The notes below the pieces were generated by a model. The model had not been told where the DNA came from and did no database searches. It saw only the letters and a list, made by a program, of their open reading frames with translations. From Tyto alba (taxonomy: Eukaryota > Chordata > Aves > Strigiformes > Tytonidae), in contig NW_024881322.1 in assembly GCF_018691265.1 (NCBI RefSeq), positions 8,855,989 through 8,919,988 of the forward strand: a stretch of DNA of 64,000 nt. The letters are read 5' to 3'. Positions 12,441 to 24,612 of this stretch are shown piece by piece. The translations under genes were made by a program, and so were the position numbers. The number at the start of each line of letters is the position of its first letter. Position 1 is the first letter of the stretch.

Positions 12441-14501
12441 TGGCTTGTAGCAGGTAGGTAATGTAATGCCTTGATTTCTTACTGAATTCACTTCTGCCTT
12501 GAACTCTGAAAAGAAGGAAATGCAGCCCTCAATGTTTGAGGAGGCAAATGAACTAATAGGAGTCAAACGCTCTGCTCCCGGGTGGATTTTACATGTTTTA
12601 AATATCTGCCTGTGCTCAGCATTATCGCTTGGCCCTTGAATCCTTGCAGTGAAGCAATTCAGGGTAGCCATCCCTGACAAGGAGTGACCCAGACCTGTAG
12701 AGAATAGGAAAGCAGATGCCAGACTGTTTGTATTAGAAGCTTCTGGAAAGGAATTTGCATTATCAGTCATAGACTAATTTAAGTCTGCTGAAGCCCAACA
12801 GTTTGCATAGGTGCAATAATAACATAATGGGAAGGATCAGTCCTAAACTGACTTCTATTCATGCTGGTTTAAATACCTTCCTTGGCCTGGCTTCTATATG
12901 AACAAGATAAAGGTGCCAGATTTCATTAATTTTTACATTCCATTTATTTGAAATGCTGCTGGTGGGGATTTTGTGTATTGAACAGTCTAACTCAAATATA
13001 GATGTTCTGAAACTCTTTTGTAAAACTAGATTTAAGATCTAGAAATGCCAGGAGTTTCTGAGTTCAGCAAAAAGGATTTTGTGACAGCTTATGATAATGC
13101 AATCTTAATGTCCTTCCTGGACTAGATAACAATTCAGAGTTTGGCACAGGAACTTAATTAAACAGGCTTTCCCATTGGATTGGTCATGAAGAAGTTGCTA
13201 ATATCCAGCAAAGACATCTCATTTGAAGAGAAAATTTCATCTGGCAGAGTCATCTGGCACAGCCTTGCCAAGGAACTTCTCCACTTGGCTAGGACTGGGG
13301 ACTGAAGGGTGGGGAAGACTACTCATACAGTAGCAGTGCTGGGTACAGTGCTGCGTCAGGAGCCCAACTGATGTAGCCCATGGCGAACTGACTTGGGTCT
13401 CTTTTTTAAAATCTTCAGTCTTGTGGTATTTCTTGCAGTATTTCTTGATGTTATTTTTAAATTTCTAGCAGCTAGATTCATGGTATTACATGAAAATCAC
13501 AATTACAGATGAAGTAAAATGCCAATTTTTAAAATTATGCTAAAATTTGAAGTCTGAAAATGAGGCCAGGACCTCAAATCATTACCTGAACCAGAGACTA
13601 ACAACTGCACTCCTTTCCTAGATTTTACCATTTCCAAATGTTCCCATTTTCCAGAGCTCTGTGTTAAAAAAAAATCATGATAAGTCTTGAAAAATAATGA
13701 GAGTTTAGCAGTACTACTGATATTATCTCACCCAAATCACATTAGGCAGAATTCTGGTAGCCAAACATATGTAGGGTTATGGTCCCCACCCCTGCCTTGT
13801 TTATTATGGTACAAAGAGAATTTCACTAAAACGTCCAGCTGCCAAAAAGCTCAGAAACATTGAACACCCAAAAGGAAACAAAGCTGTGCCACAAGCCTGT
13901 CCATGGCCCACCTGTGTCATGGTCCCTGGGAACTCTTGTTCTGCTCTTCCCTGTCTCTGCCTGCCACAAGTCTCTTCTGAAAGTCCACAGGGACTTTTAA
14001 AAATAGCTCAGTGCCCCTGAGTGGCTCCATGTATACCAGGAGAAGAAGATGACCCATCTTCAGCTGTGATTTTTAAGTATGCAATGTACTGTTAGGTAAT
14101 TTCAGAACAAATTTAACAGGTGCTTGTAATCAATTTAAGTAGCTGCAACAATTTGAGCTAAGGTGTTTTGACGTCTCCGCTTCTCATGTGTCTTCATGAG
14201 GTTCAAAGGCTTAAAATATAAAACCCAAATGTTTGTTTGTTGTAGGGAAACACATGTGTTGTACATAAGCTCATGCTTTTATGTTTGCAGCTGCAGCCCT
14301 TTGTAAATTGCTGTTTCTTGAAGTCTCCCATTCATGGTCATGGTAGTAGATTACACATTTTCTTTCTGGAGGGCTAATTAATGTCATCCAAATTCTGAAC
14401 AGTTAATTTCTAGGTAGTCTCGAGGCAGCTGCAACATCTATAACCAGAGAAACACTCTTTACTTGAATAAATGGCCCATACGCTCTTTTATATTTTATCA
14501 G
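12441..14501. other. Unique AT-rich sequence, no gene recognised
   Basis: Nothing recognisable beyond short A/T runs. A 166-codon minus-strand frame (12270-12770) overlaps the CpG pocket and looks like chance. Confidence 0.5.
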
Positions 14502-14631
14502 GCTAACTTGGGAAAGGCAGATGTTTAACACTCAGATACTGTTCTCTCGAATGGGGTTCATCTGGTCCCTGCTGAAATCAAGAGGATTCTGCTTAATTTG
14601 CAAAAATGTGAGATTAAACTCACAGGAGGAG
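14502..14631 (+). other. Candidate exon bounded by splice sites (130 bp)
   Basis: The acceptor cgctcttttatattttatcag (ending 14501) and the donor GGAGGAG then gtaagc (14632) are both good. Only one frame is open (entered with one leftover base, leaving in phase 0); it contains FNTQILFSRMGFIWSLL and ends NSQEE. Its entry phase would fit the exit phase of the candidate at 2726-2868. No protein family recognised; a pseudo-exon or non-coding RNA exon is equally possible. Confidence 0.17.
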
Positions 14632-17239
14632 GTAAGCAAACGAGTCAACCCGGCACTTTTTTGGTGGAGCTCTTCTCTGGTGGCAGTTGTTCTTGCTGTA
14701 CGCAATGGGGGGAAAGGAGCCGTGCTGCCAGAGCAGTTAAGGGATGCTGACAGCCCTCGTGGCACCCGTAGTGTCTGGGCTTAGCACTTGGATCTCCATG
14801 GCTGCGTCAGACTAGGGAAGCAGACCCCTAGTCAGCGACTTCAGCTGGACATCAGCTCTTTTTTTCTGGATGCAAACCTACCTTCTGGGAGAGGGTTTTC
14901 ACAGCCAGTTTCCTTTGGCAGTTGATTTGCTTCAGCCGAACAGCTGTATCATTGCATGCAAAGGAAAAAATTAACATAAATGTGTGCATATTTAGTGTTT
15001 AGAATTAATCTTAAAGTTTTTTAAATGTATATTTTTTATGAACCCTGCTTGCATGTTGTCTGTCATCAGATTCTTCTCTTTATTTCAGCACTCTCTATCT
15101 CATGACCTCTTTTTGACAACAGTGAAATATCTGCTCTTTCCCTGGCTTAACAGACCACAGCATTTTTCTTTTCTCTCCCTCTATCAGTATTGTCATGAAA
15201 CAAGAAAGTAGCCAAGCTGTCAAGTGGCCTTCCTTCTAGGTAGGTAGTTTCACTTCTGTTTTTTCCAGCACTGCAGCTGAGAGATATGCCCAGTAGCTTT
15301 TCCTTTCTTTTGCTTTCCTGGCAGGAATGGGTTGCTCTGAATCCAAGGAACATACTGATTTTATTCAGCTTAGCATTTAAAAGCTAGGTGTCCAGTTGGA
15401 GTTGTCATCTAGACTCTCTCCTTTGGCTAAGCAGAGAAAGGCAATTTCAAGGGTTGTCCAATACATCCTAAAAGAGCGAGGAAAAATTTCTATAAAACTT
15501 TCTTTCTTTTTACTGAAAACCAGCTGAATGACTGGTTTTCTTAGTCTAGAGGTTTCATTTCTTACACTGGAATTAAGCAGGATGAATGTTTGTTCTGCTC
15601 AGGAGCCAGCATTTTCTGGAAATGGAAATGCAGCCCTGTTTGGTTCCTTCAAGTGAAGCTTTGTTAGGCTAGATCTGTCCTAGCTGAAACGGGAAGAGAA
15701 ACAAGACTACTTAATTTACCTCATTAGTGGAAAAATAAGCATTACGTGAAAGAGTGGTAGAACAAAGGAATGTTTATGATTTTCCATTCAGGTTTCTCTT
15801 GAACTTGCACCACTACTTTCGTCAATGCAATCAAAATAGGGGTTTGTATAAACTCATCAGCAACAGCATCACAAAAATCCCTGCAGCTCAGTGCTCTTAG
15901 CCTTGCCCTCTCCTTACCTAAATGGAGGTACTAGTATTCAATTATTACCACAGTTTTGGGGGGCTAATACAATTCAACAAAGCTTGTACTTTTAAACATC
16001 GACTATTAGAGATGAGAAATCCTCTAGGTAAAATTTTCTTTTTTTCCAGAAGTTTTCTTACTGTACAATAAAAACCATTTTAAGGTACTATTGATATGTT
16101 AAAGTGCTACTTTAATACAGAGTAAGGATTGGATTTCCTGATTGGGATACCTGAAGAAAGCAGATCGATGGTTTAAGGCTGAGAAGGTATTAAACAACAA
16201 TATGTAAGAGTTGAAAACAGTAAATCTGATAGGCTGCTTTACAGAACTCTGGAGATAATGTCATCCTGACACACTAAGAATTTCAGTTAAATCAGTAGAC
16301 ATCCACATGATGATGCAGGGCTATAAGACAGGAAAACAAGGATAGATTTAAAATACAGAACTGACATGGAAAGAGAGCTTATGCAGCCCTCATGTCTCTG
16401 GCAGCTAAATGGTATGCTGTCTGTGTGCTTTCATGGTGGAGATTTGGGTCCAGGCCCCCTCAGAAGTGAAGGAACAAACAGAGAATTCAGCTCTAGGCTT
16501 AGCTTGCTTTCTGCAGTTCACTTTTTGGATCTCCGCATTTGGTTTCAGGTCAAACGTTTTCTCCCAGTAGCAGACACAGTTGTATTGCAGTCATGAAGGC
16601 CCTGAGAAAGGTTTATATGAACAGGTAAAGAGAAAGTGGAAGGACTGTCAGGCATGCAAGCCCTTCTTTCACGCTCAAAGCCACAAATTTCAAACTAAAC
16701 AATTATAGGAGAAGTTGGTTTGGGAATAATTTACTTATGGCAGGAGAGCTGTGGACATAGCTGGCACTAGTGTAAAGCAGGAGTGTTAGCAGTGGAAGAG
16801 GAGAAGTCTCGAGGCCAGTGGGATAAAAGAAGAGACTAAGAGTTTTTAAGCATAGATCCGAACAAGCAGTAGATCAGTACAAACAGAAGTGCAGCTGTGC
16901 CATAGTGTAGTTGCATGACACAGTGAAGGTTTTCATTTGGTTCCCTGACATGCTGCACATTTCTGTTGTGGAGCACAAGAATACTTAATCTGTCTGCATG
17001 TTGGTCTCCCACTTGTGAAAGGGAGATAGTTTATACATCTCTCCAAGAAGTGTGAATTTGGACTCGCTAAAGGCTGTGAGCTATGTACACTGGAATGTCT
17101 TGGATGGATGATTTTTAAAAGCCAAGGTAAATGCAGAGGTAGTCCAGTAAGCTGCTAAGTCTCTGAAGGGAAACATATGTTCGTTTTAGGTATTTGTTTT
17201 TCTAAATATGGTGAATTCATGCTTTGTTTTTCATTGCAG
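14632..17239. other. Unique AT-rich sequence, no gene recognised
   Basis: No gene or repeat family recognised. Short open frames only; an acceptor-like tract at about 15087 (ctctttatttcag) has no donor partner. Confidence 0.5.
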
Positions 17240-17327
17240 CTTACACTGTGGCATATGCTTTACTGATTACAGGACATTGAGCCTGCAAAATTCATTACCT
17301 AACAGGGGAAGGATATTCTCAGCAAAG
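17240..17327 (+). other. Candidate exon bounded by splice sites (88 bp)
   Basis: A strong acceptor (tttgtttttcattgcag, ending 17239) and a strong donor (CAGCAAAG then gtaagg) define 88 bp. One frame is open (starts LHCGICFTDYRTLSLQ, ends RIFSAK), entered with one leftover base and left in phase 0; the other two frames stop. It does not join in frame to the next candidate at 23257. The splice signals are among the best in the window, so a non-coding RNA exon is at least as likely as a coding one. Confidence 0.2.
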
Positions 17328-18864
17328 GTAAGGAAACTAAGATGAAGGGATAGATACTAGGTTAGTTTTAAATTTATGTCACTGCAAGAAGATTAAGTTG
17401 ACTGGGAAGTTCAGAGAGCAAATCTGAACCTACCTGTTAGCAAATCCACTTCCAAAGGCTAAGATAAATGATTTTTTTAAGAGTCCAGTCTCAAAGCTTC
17501 TTGCTAGAGCTAGAGCTGCTCAAATATTGGAGACACTTAATGCTTTTAAACAGGACTCACTGGGCTGATCCTTTCCCAGATAGACTATCCTCTACAGTTC
17601 TTCAATGAGAAAGCTAAGCTTTAACCTGCGTATGTGTATCTAACCACCACAGCAGTGTATTGCTGGTAACTGTTCTGAAGTAAGAATATTGTGGCCATTT
17701 GTGTGCAGCTGTTTTTGTATTTGCCAGGTATTTGAGCCACATGGAATTGTTCGGTGCTGAACTCTTTGCTTATGAAAAATGGTAGTATTCTCTTGGTCAG
17801 GTGCGGGGAGGAGAGCGATGACTTTTTGGCAACAGCTCAGGAAGGTGAGTTGATGTTTTCCAAGACGGACTGCCTAAAATACAGTGCCTGTAGGTCATAA
17901 TGGCATAGCTGGAGCTGCCATGCAGAAGGAGTACTGCACACTCTCAGAGCAATAGCTGCCATGGGCAGCAGACATCTGCAAGCTGAGCTCTCAGCTCCTT
18001 CTTAAAGAAAGATTAAAGCTTTTCTCTCTTTCTAAACAGTGTGATTGGGCTACTAGTATCAACCAACCTATTAGTATTTCTTTCCCTTAATTAATTTGTA
18101 TTCAGGGTCTTTTCAAATGAGGTAATATGGGCGTTATGCACTATTTGCATACTTCTGGGTCAACCTAAAAGTTGGGCCTTTAGAAATTAGAATAGCCCTG
18201 GGGACAAGGTGTGTTACCAACACTTAGGTGTTACAAGCAACTCCATTGAAAACTTGTTGCAGCAAGGTGTTTTTTGTTCATTAGAAATAAATGCAAATCT
18301 GCCTCTTGAAAAAGATTTTCCTCTTCCTTTGTCAAGGCTATATGCAGGTGTAATTGAGCACAGGCAAATTGGAAGTAAACTACCTTTCTCAAATCATCCT
18401 TCTGTAATTTGATCCAAAACCCTGAAGGTGTGTGCCAGTGCTGATAATTTAGATACATAGGCACAATAAGATTATCAGTGGAGTCCAGGCAATCTGCCCC
18501 ACTTCAGACATTAGAAGTAGACAACCAGAAGTTTATAAGACAGGGGGCTGTGGCTTTGGGTTCAGACGACGTGCCAGAGTATTGCAGGGCTGCTGCGGGC
18601 AGGATAATGAAGCAGGGGGAGAAGGTCTGATCTCTCTACCTTCTTTGCTGCTTGCAGCATGCCCCGAGGGCATTGGGCTGGGGCAAGGTTTCATTAGGTG
18701 AGTTTTTGGTGCTGCTCCAGCCCACCTTCACAGCACTATTTTAGAACTTGCTGTTCCTGGCATTTGGTCACTGAAAAGACCGATGGGATCAACAGAAATA
18801 GCATCACTTTAATTAAAAATAAAAATGGTGCTTGGCAATAAATGTGAATGACTTGTGTTCACTT
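17328..18864. other. Unique sequence with weak exon-like signals
   Basis: No gene recognised. Two donors, CAGGAAG then gtgagt (17835) and CATTAG then gtgagt (18698), pair with acceptors ending 17727 and 18657 to give 107 and 40 bp segments. Neither has a useful open reading frame. Confidence 0.4.
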
Positions 18865-18992
18865 CAGCCCAGATTTTAAAGGTATTTAGGTGCTTAAAGA
18901 TACAGGTAGGTACTTGAAAGTCTATTCCAAAGTAGCTATATGCTCAACTCCAATTATTTTTAATGAGTCTTTTGTGCCTCCTTATTTCAAAG
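18865..18992. repeat. Ancient amniote palindromic repeat remnant
   Basis: The series cccagattttaaaggtattt, aggtgcttaaagat, aggtaggtacttgaaa, ctcaactccaatta and gtgcctccttatttcaaag follows the order of an old interspersed repeat I know from turtles and crocodilians (arms like ggatttt-caaag-tattt-agg-tgcctaa around a centre like cattgaattcaatgg). This copy is highly diverged. The identification is from memory of the pattern and the family name is not certain. Confidence 0.38.
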
Positions 18993-21760
18993 ACACCTGA
19001 TAGGAACATATGTGAGGCCCAAAGCACAGGAGGGCCTTTACAAATCTGCCACAATGTCACTATTGAAAATGAAACTTCATTATTTAAGCATTACAAGACT
19101 GATTTGACATTAAAATGATCTGTAGATTGTATTGATGCCTTTGACCTTTTAGCGGGCTTAAGTCATTCCCATTGAGTATCCAGTGTGGAAAAAATTAGGA
19201 TTTTCTAGTTCATCAGAAGAATAATTATGTTACAGATATGGGCTGGAGTTATGCAACTGCGTGTGAGGAAGGAGGAAGGGAAGTGCATGTTGTAGCATTT
19301 AGCAGCAAACACCAGAGTTCGTTCCAAGACCGCTGTGGGGAGCACCCGAGCTTTCGTGCTGCTGTCAGGGGAGAAGTGGACCTCACGTTTGACGAGTCTC
19401 CTCTCAGTGACCTGAAGGTAACACTGGGTAATGTGGCCCAGTACATGGGGCATGGGACTTGGCACCAGGAGAACCAGTGTTCTGCCCAAGCACCTGAGCT
19501 GGTACGAGACTGCAGGTACCTTACCCCTCTTTGCTGGTCCAACATCTCCTCCCTTGGAAGGTATTTTGAGATCTCCCAGTGCATAAAGCTGCTAGCAAAG
19601 AGCCACCTTTGCGTGGTGAGCTCTGTGCCACAAGTCTATGGGTGTAGCTGTGTATGGGTCAGGAGCAAGAATTAAGTAGTCAGTGGAAAGAGACACATCG
19701 TCAGCTGAAGCGGGTACAAAGGACTGGATATCCCCGTAACAGGAGGCTGTGAGAAGTTTGCCTGTGCTCACCCGTATTCATGGTTCATTTTACGCTCACA
19801 CACACAGAGACAGGCACGCGTCCTTTTTTCTCCCCAGGGAGCTCCCTTGCATATGGTATTTCCGCTACTGCAGGCAGTAAAACAAATGTTGGGCTGTAAA
19901 TATGAATTTTAATGCTAGACAAAAAGCTGTGCTGATAATGATGCCAGTAAACGCTATAGCTTCTTAAAAGCATAAGTGTTTTTTCAAATGATAAATGATA
20001 AGCAGTTATGGAAGTGGAGAGGAAAGGTAGTTAAAAGCAAACTGTACTGAAAGATTAAAGCATGAGCATACATAGGAAATGATGTGCATTAGTTTGGTTT
20101 TAATTCTTTTGGAAGAAGGTGATGTAGAAAAAGAAAGTACTGAAATCCAAAACTGAGACAAACATCAACGTACAGCTGAATAATAACGCAAGTGGTTACC
20201 AACACCATGTTGATAATGGTAATTAATGAGATCATAACCACGATGGTAATGATTTCTTTGATTATTTTTGTTGTTATGATGTGAACCTGAAGCCACGTAC
20301 CAGGTTTTGACCTCAAAAACCTCCTTTTCCCTAAAATAGGGAGGAGAGGGACCAAAATAGTGTTATCACTGTAGCTAATTACTTAGTGGCTAGGTTGTCA
20401 TGGGTGCAGGATGTGCTGCCCAAGGGGTGGCAAGGTTTGTTGTGTTAGTGTGTTTAGCACTGGATATATCTGTATGGAGTTTGGTGAAAATTTTGGGACA
20501 AAGAGCCTTTCCATTTTAAAAGAACTGTACTTTCAGTCTGGCAGAAAGAATTTGTGCAAAAGTCAATGAATACTTTTAGCTGTAAGCAAAAAGAAAAACG
20601 GAAGCAGAATAACTGTGGATCTTTTAAAATCAAAGCATTGCAATACTTTGTTTCAAATTCACGTTCTTCTTCAAAGCCTGTCCTAGTGTGCACTTGAAAA
20701 ATAGTACAAAACAAAATATGAGTAATATTAATATATTTTTTACAGTTCTTTGTCTTGATGAAAGCACAGAAATCCAGAGTCTGTGTGACAGTATGTGTGT
20801 GTATGCAGTAGCTGAATTAAACCAAGATAATACAATGAAGCAGTTTTGAAAAGGAAGGTAGCAAGAGTAGAAGCTCTTAGTTTGATGGTTTAGTTGATGC
20901 CTTTTGTGTTTTGATTCCTTTATGACATTTACTACAGACCAAACGTAGCAATTAGCTATTCCTGGTTTGCTCTTTTTGTCTGTTATCTCACAGGGACTGT
21001 CAATATATCCCTTTGAAATACTATAATGCAGAAAATAATCTTCTACTTTTTCATTTTGCTTTTTGTTTTCATATAATTGGCATTTACAAGAAGTGCAACA
21101 CATTTCCATAACAACAGTCTGGTGCATCTCCTTAATTCCAAGCACAAGGGCACTTCACTTTCCATTCCCAAAGCAACACTGCAACAAATCATTAATAAAA
21201 GGTTGGTTTTATATATATACACATGCAGTCGTTAGTAGATTTCCATATAGTTAAAACCTGAGAATCTGCGCATTTGAAAACAAGTAGGACACCAGAGATG
21301 AGTTAATCTTCAGGCAGTTTTGTTTGAATAGATTGTGAGATAGTGCAGATTACAGAGCTGGTATGTACTCACATTATGAGGAAGCTGGTCTAAAATTTAA
21401 CAGGTAGTTTACACTTTATAAGGAAAGGCATTTGCATGTTCACAGGATAATAGCATCATTCCAAAAGACAGTAGTAATATCTGCTGCTTGGCAAGCTGGA
21501 GCAATAAACTCGGTAGTAAGAGATGTATATCCAAAATTAGAGTTAAGCCCATGATCATCTATATATGCCAAAGACGGGTGTAGACTTTTGAGATGTGGAA
21601 CGTTCCTTCTGTCTAATGGTGCTGCTTTAAGTATTCTTAATGCTCATCCAGACAGGATGCAAACCCACCACCCCTCTGCTGTGAGAGCAGAAAGTTTGCT
21701 TCCTCCTGCATGGGGGTAAATTGTCCCTTGGGGCCTTTACCGACTTTGGGATTTGATGTG
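18993..21760. other. Unique sequence, no gene recognised
   Basis: Open frames of 145 codons (plus, 19238-19675) and 171 codons (minus, 20630-21145) occur. The second contains a hydrophobic ILILLIFCFVLFF stretch, but neither resembles a known protein, and frames of this length are expected a few times per 64 kb in six frames. An ATT/AAT-rich patch with a small inverted repeat (atcataac...gttatgat) lies at about 20229-20280. Confidence 0.45.
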
Positions 21761-22090
21761 GTCCTTATGGAACTGGGAGGGACTTTCTGGTGGCAGTCCA
21801 GCATTGTAGGCAGCAACAGCTAGCAATTTCCTCTAAAAAATGATTGAATTTCACCTGAAAATCTGTCTCCTGGGTTCTGCTGGAAACTAGTTCCACATTC
21901 CCAATTCCCCAATGCTTATAAATATCCTCTTTTTCCACACTCTGTTTACTTGCTGCCATTTTGTGTCCTTTTGCTCTAGTTTCCATGTCATCTTGTACTT
22001 TAAAAGGTCTTCTTTCTGTTTGAGAATTAGATGCCCCTTTCCTCCAGTGTGATTACTGAAAGTAATCTTATTCCCTCACAGCTATGCCCT
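21761..22090 (-). mobile_element. Possible old LINE (CR1/L3-like) copy
   Basis: The plus-strand reading has word order reminiscent of antisense ancient CR1/L3 3' ends: gactttctggtggcagtccag, then aaatctgtctcctgg, then ttgctgccattttgtgtccttttg near 21950, then a gagaattagatgcccc block. The match is loose and there is no clear 3' end, so it may be coincidence. Confidence 0.27.
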
Positions 22091-23256
22091 GACAGTCTTC
22101 AGATGTTTGAAATCAGGTGTGATTTTTCTATATAAAGCACAACCAATAGTCAGTGTAATAAATGACAAGAAAAAAATGTTGGACAGCTCAGTGGAAGAAA
22201 AGATATATGGTACCGTTACGACCTGTTTGATTAGTTCTTCAGTTCTTGGCAGAAAGATTTTCAAGTTGGCCAGACTTCTAAGTGGATTCCTCTCTTCCAT
22301 CCTCTCTCTCCTCTACCCTTTCTTCCTCGTCACACTGTGTATCATGGATTAAAGCTGCATGTTGGTAGCATCAATTAAACATGGAGGGTGCACTTAGATT
22401 AATGTTTTCATTTGGATCAGAGTGTGGGTTTGAAGTGAACCTCCTGGTTGCTCACACTTACTGTGCTTCACTTCATACCGTGGAGTGGTCTCAAAGGTCA
22501 CGAGTTGCATTGTTTTAAGAGGAAATTAAGGTGGAGGCTGTGCTGGAGTGCAGCACTTCAGCCACAAATGGGCATCCAGACCAGAGGCCAGACTAGAAAT
22601 AGTCTGAAAATAAAAACAAGCACAGTGCAGTCTGGAAATTAGGTTCTCAACACCAAGTGTTTACTCTACATGGTTCACAATATTTGCTATTGCAAACAGA
22701 GGTTTAGCTTCCTGCCCCTGTTTCCTGGCTGTCTGAGGGTTTGGTTTAGGTGGATCACACCTGCATTAAGTTTTCCTTTGCCCTTATAATATCTTTGCAT
22801 TCATCTGTATCACTTTTAATCTTCTACAGTGTTCATCCTACCTTTAGGTGAACAGACGAAACTACCCAGAGGAGAGCAAGCCAGCTGCTCCTCCCGTGTC
22901 TGAATGCAGTCTTGCAGAAGCGTATCACTCGTAATCAAGATTAGGAACCAACAATGCATCTACCTCCTTGAAACAGATTCCTTTGGATGGTATCCCTTGG
23001 TTACCTCCTGACTCATAAATACCAATTTGGGGATGAAGAAGAGTATTGTACTAGTAAAGCCTACACTGAGATAGGTAGATTAATATTTAAAGGCTTGAGT
23101 TAGTATAGCAGATTTAAACCCTGCATTTGCATATACTGACTTTTCTTTCTTTGGTGCTGTAAGCCTAAATATTTGTCTTTAGATATTGCTCATTAGCTTA
23201 AAAACGCTGTCTTTTAACAGAAAGAGTAACATACAAATTGGTTATCTGTCTTCTAG
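22091..23256. other. Unique AT-rich sequence, no gene recognised
   Basis: Nothing beyond short chance frames. A good acceptor (ggttatctgtcttctag) closes the stretch at 23256. Confidence 0.5.
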
Positions 23257-23325
23257 TCGGGTACATTTACCAGAGCTTGGAGTAGGAACAAGTAACCTTT
23301 TTAATGTTCATTCATCTCCTTCAAG
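23257..23325 (+). other. Candidate exon bounded by splice sites (69 bp)
   Basis: An acceptor (ttatctgtcttctag, ending 23256) and a strong donor (CTTCAAG then gtgagt) bound 69 bp, a multiple of three. The only open frame gives RVHLPELGVGTSNLFNVH followed by SSPS, a balanced composition that looks more like real protein than most frames here. It enters with one leftover base and leaves with two, so it does not connect directly to the candidate at 27596. No family recognised. Confidence 0.22.
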
Positions 23326-24474
23326 GTGAGTTTTGCTTGCAGTCCCTACATTTGGAGAGGTGCAGAACAGGGCTCGTCTGACTGCGGTGCTCAGGACCTG
23401 ATCCTGCACTTACTGTACTTGAGGTGCTCTGACTTGAGAAAGAAGGGCTACATTTTGAAGGAGTATTTGAAAGACAGAGTGCTTGAATTAGCAGCTGATC
23501 AATTAGTCTAACACAAGCCATGGCCTGTGCATCTAGTCTTGCAAATTTATCAGCTTGCTTTTCCTCTACCTGTCTAAAAGATTTGCAAGGCAGAGTTTAA
23601 ATGGGGATTTGAGATCTCATTGTGTAAGCAGCAGTTGCAGTTCCTGTAGCAGTAATGGCAGGATTGTTCCTGGTGTTAATACCACAGTGAAGACAAGCCT
23701 GAAGCAATAACATTTTATATTTTCCTTAATCTAGCTTCATTGTGGGATGACCGCCACTTCCAATGAAAATGAATCCCACGTGCAGTACATTGTTGCTTGA
23801 CTGCAAAATTGTATAATGCTAAATCCAGTCCTTCTTTCTTTCAGTTTATTAAGTTTATGGACTTGGTTATGAGAGGGGAATGAGTGATTATGGAGAATAT
23901 GAACAAAGAAGTTGTATACCTCCATGTATACCCCTGTTCATGTAACTTCTGCAAATGTAATTCATCTTTGCATGCAGAGAACTTAAGCTGGATGATCGTA
24001 TGGCTCTCTATAAAGTATCTTAGTTATGATTATTGCCTAAAGTAACATCACAGTTAATTTTTAGACTCTTATAGAACTCCATTCTTGGACAGAGTGTGTT
24101 GTGATTGGCACACTAAATCTTTGTAGGTTTTACTTCAATGTTAATGACACTTTGTATAGGAGGAGGAAATACTCTCTTGTCATGTTCATCACAGGGGCTT
24201 GTGACAAAGACTGAGATATATATTTTTAAGAGCTCTCCTCCATATGGGTTTAAAAAATAATGAATCAAACACAGATAGAGTCTGATTGGTAATCCCTAAG
24301 AAACTGTTTCTTTCCACTATTTGATCCACAGCTTAGGTATGTAGAGTCTGTGGTATGCTGCCTTGGGTGAGTGGTTTCACCTTCTGTAAAGCCTGAGTTA
24401 TTTGTAAAATGATGTGAATGTGAGTGCACTGAATGCCATAGGGACAGTATTCTTGCTTGACTGATGTACTCCTC
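23326..24474. other. Unique AT-rich sequence, no gene recognised
   Basis: No feature identified; only short chance frames. Confidence 0.5.
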
Positions 24475-24612
24475 CCCGGGCAGCGGTTTGCACACCCTGC
24501 CAGCACCCCGAGCCCGCAGGATGGGTAGCGCTGGCTGGCCCTGCGCCTTGGCAGCCTCCCGCCTCCTGCGCCGCCGGAGCACCAGAGCATCGCTGCTCGC
24601 TGCCGAAGTGAG
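24475..24612. promoter_or_regulatory. Short dense CpG cluster
   Basis: Thirteen CpG dinucleotides occur between 24477 and 24605, in a neighbourhood almost lacking them. The plus strand has an ATG at 24521 opening a frame rich in Ala, Arg and Leu (GSAGWPCALAASRLLRRR), and GCCGAA then gtgagg (24608) resembles a splice donor. That combination would suit a small CpG-island promoter with a first coding exon whose N-terminus resembles a targeting peptide. No TATA box or initiator is evident, and a GC-rich frame of this kind can arise by chance. Confidence 0.35.

Noticed and set aside
19520..19600. Minus-strand segment with donor-like gtaagg and open frames (contains YLPREEMLDQQRG)
   Set aside because: All three frames are open, so the open state carries no information, and the acceptor is only fair.
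20630..21145. 171-codon open frame on the minus strand with a hydrophobic stretch
   Set aside because: Composition follows the AT-rich DNA, no family resemblance, no splice or promoter context.
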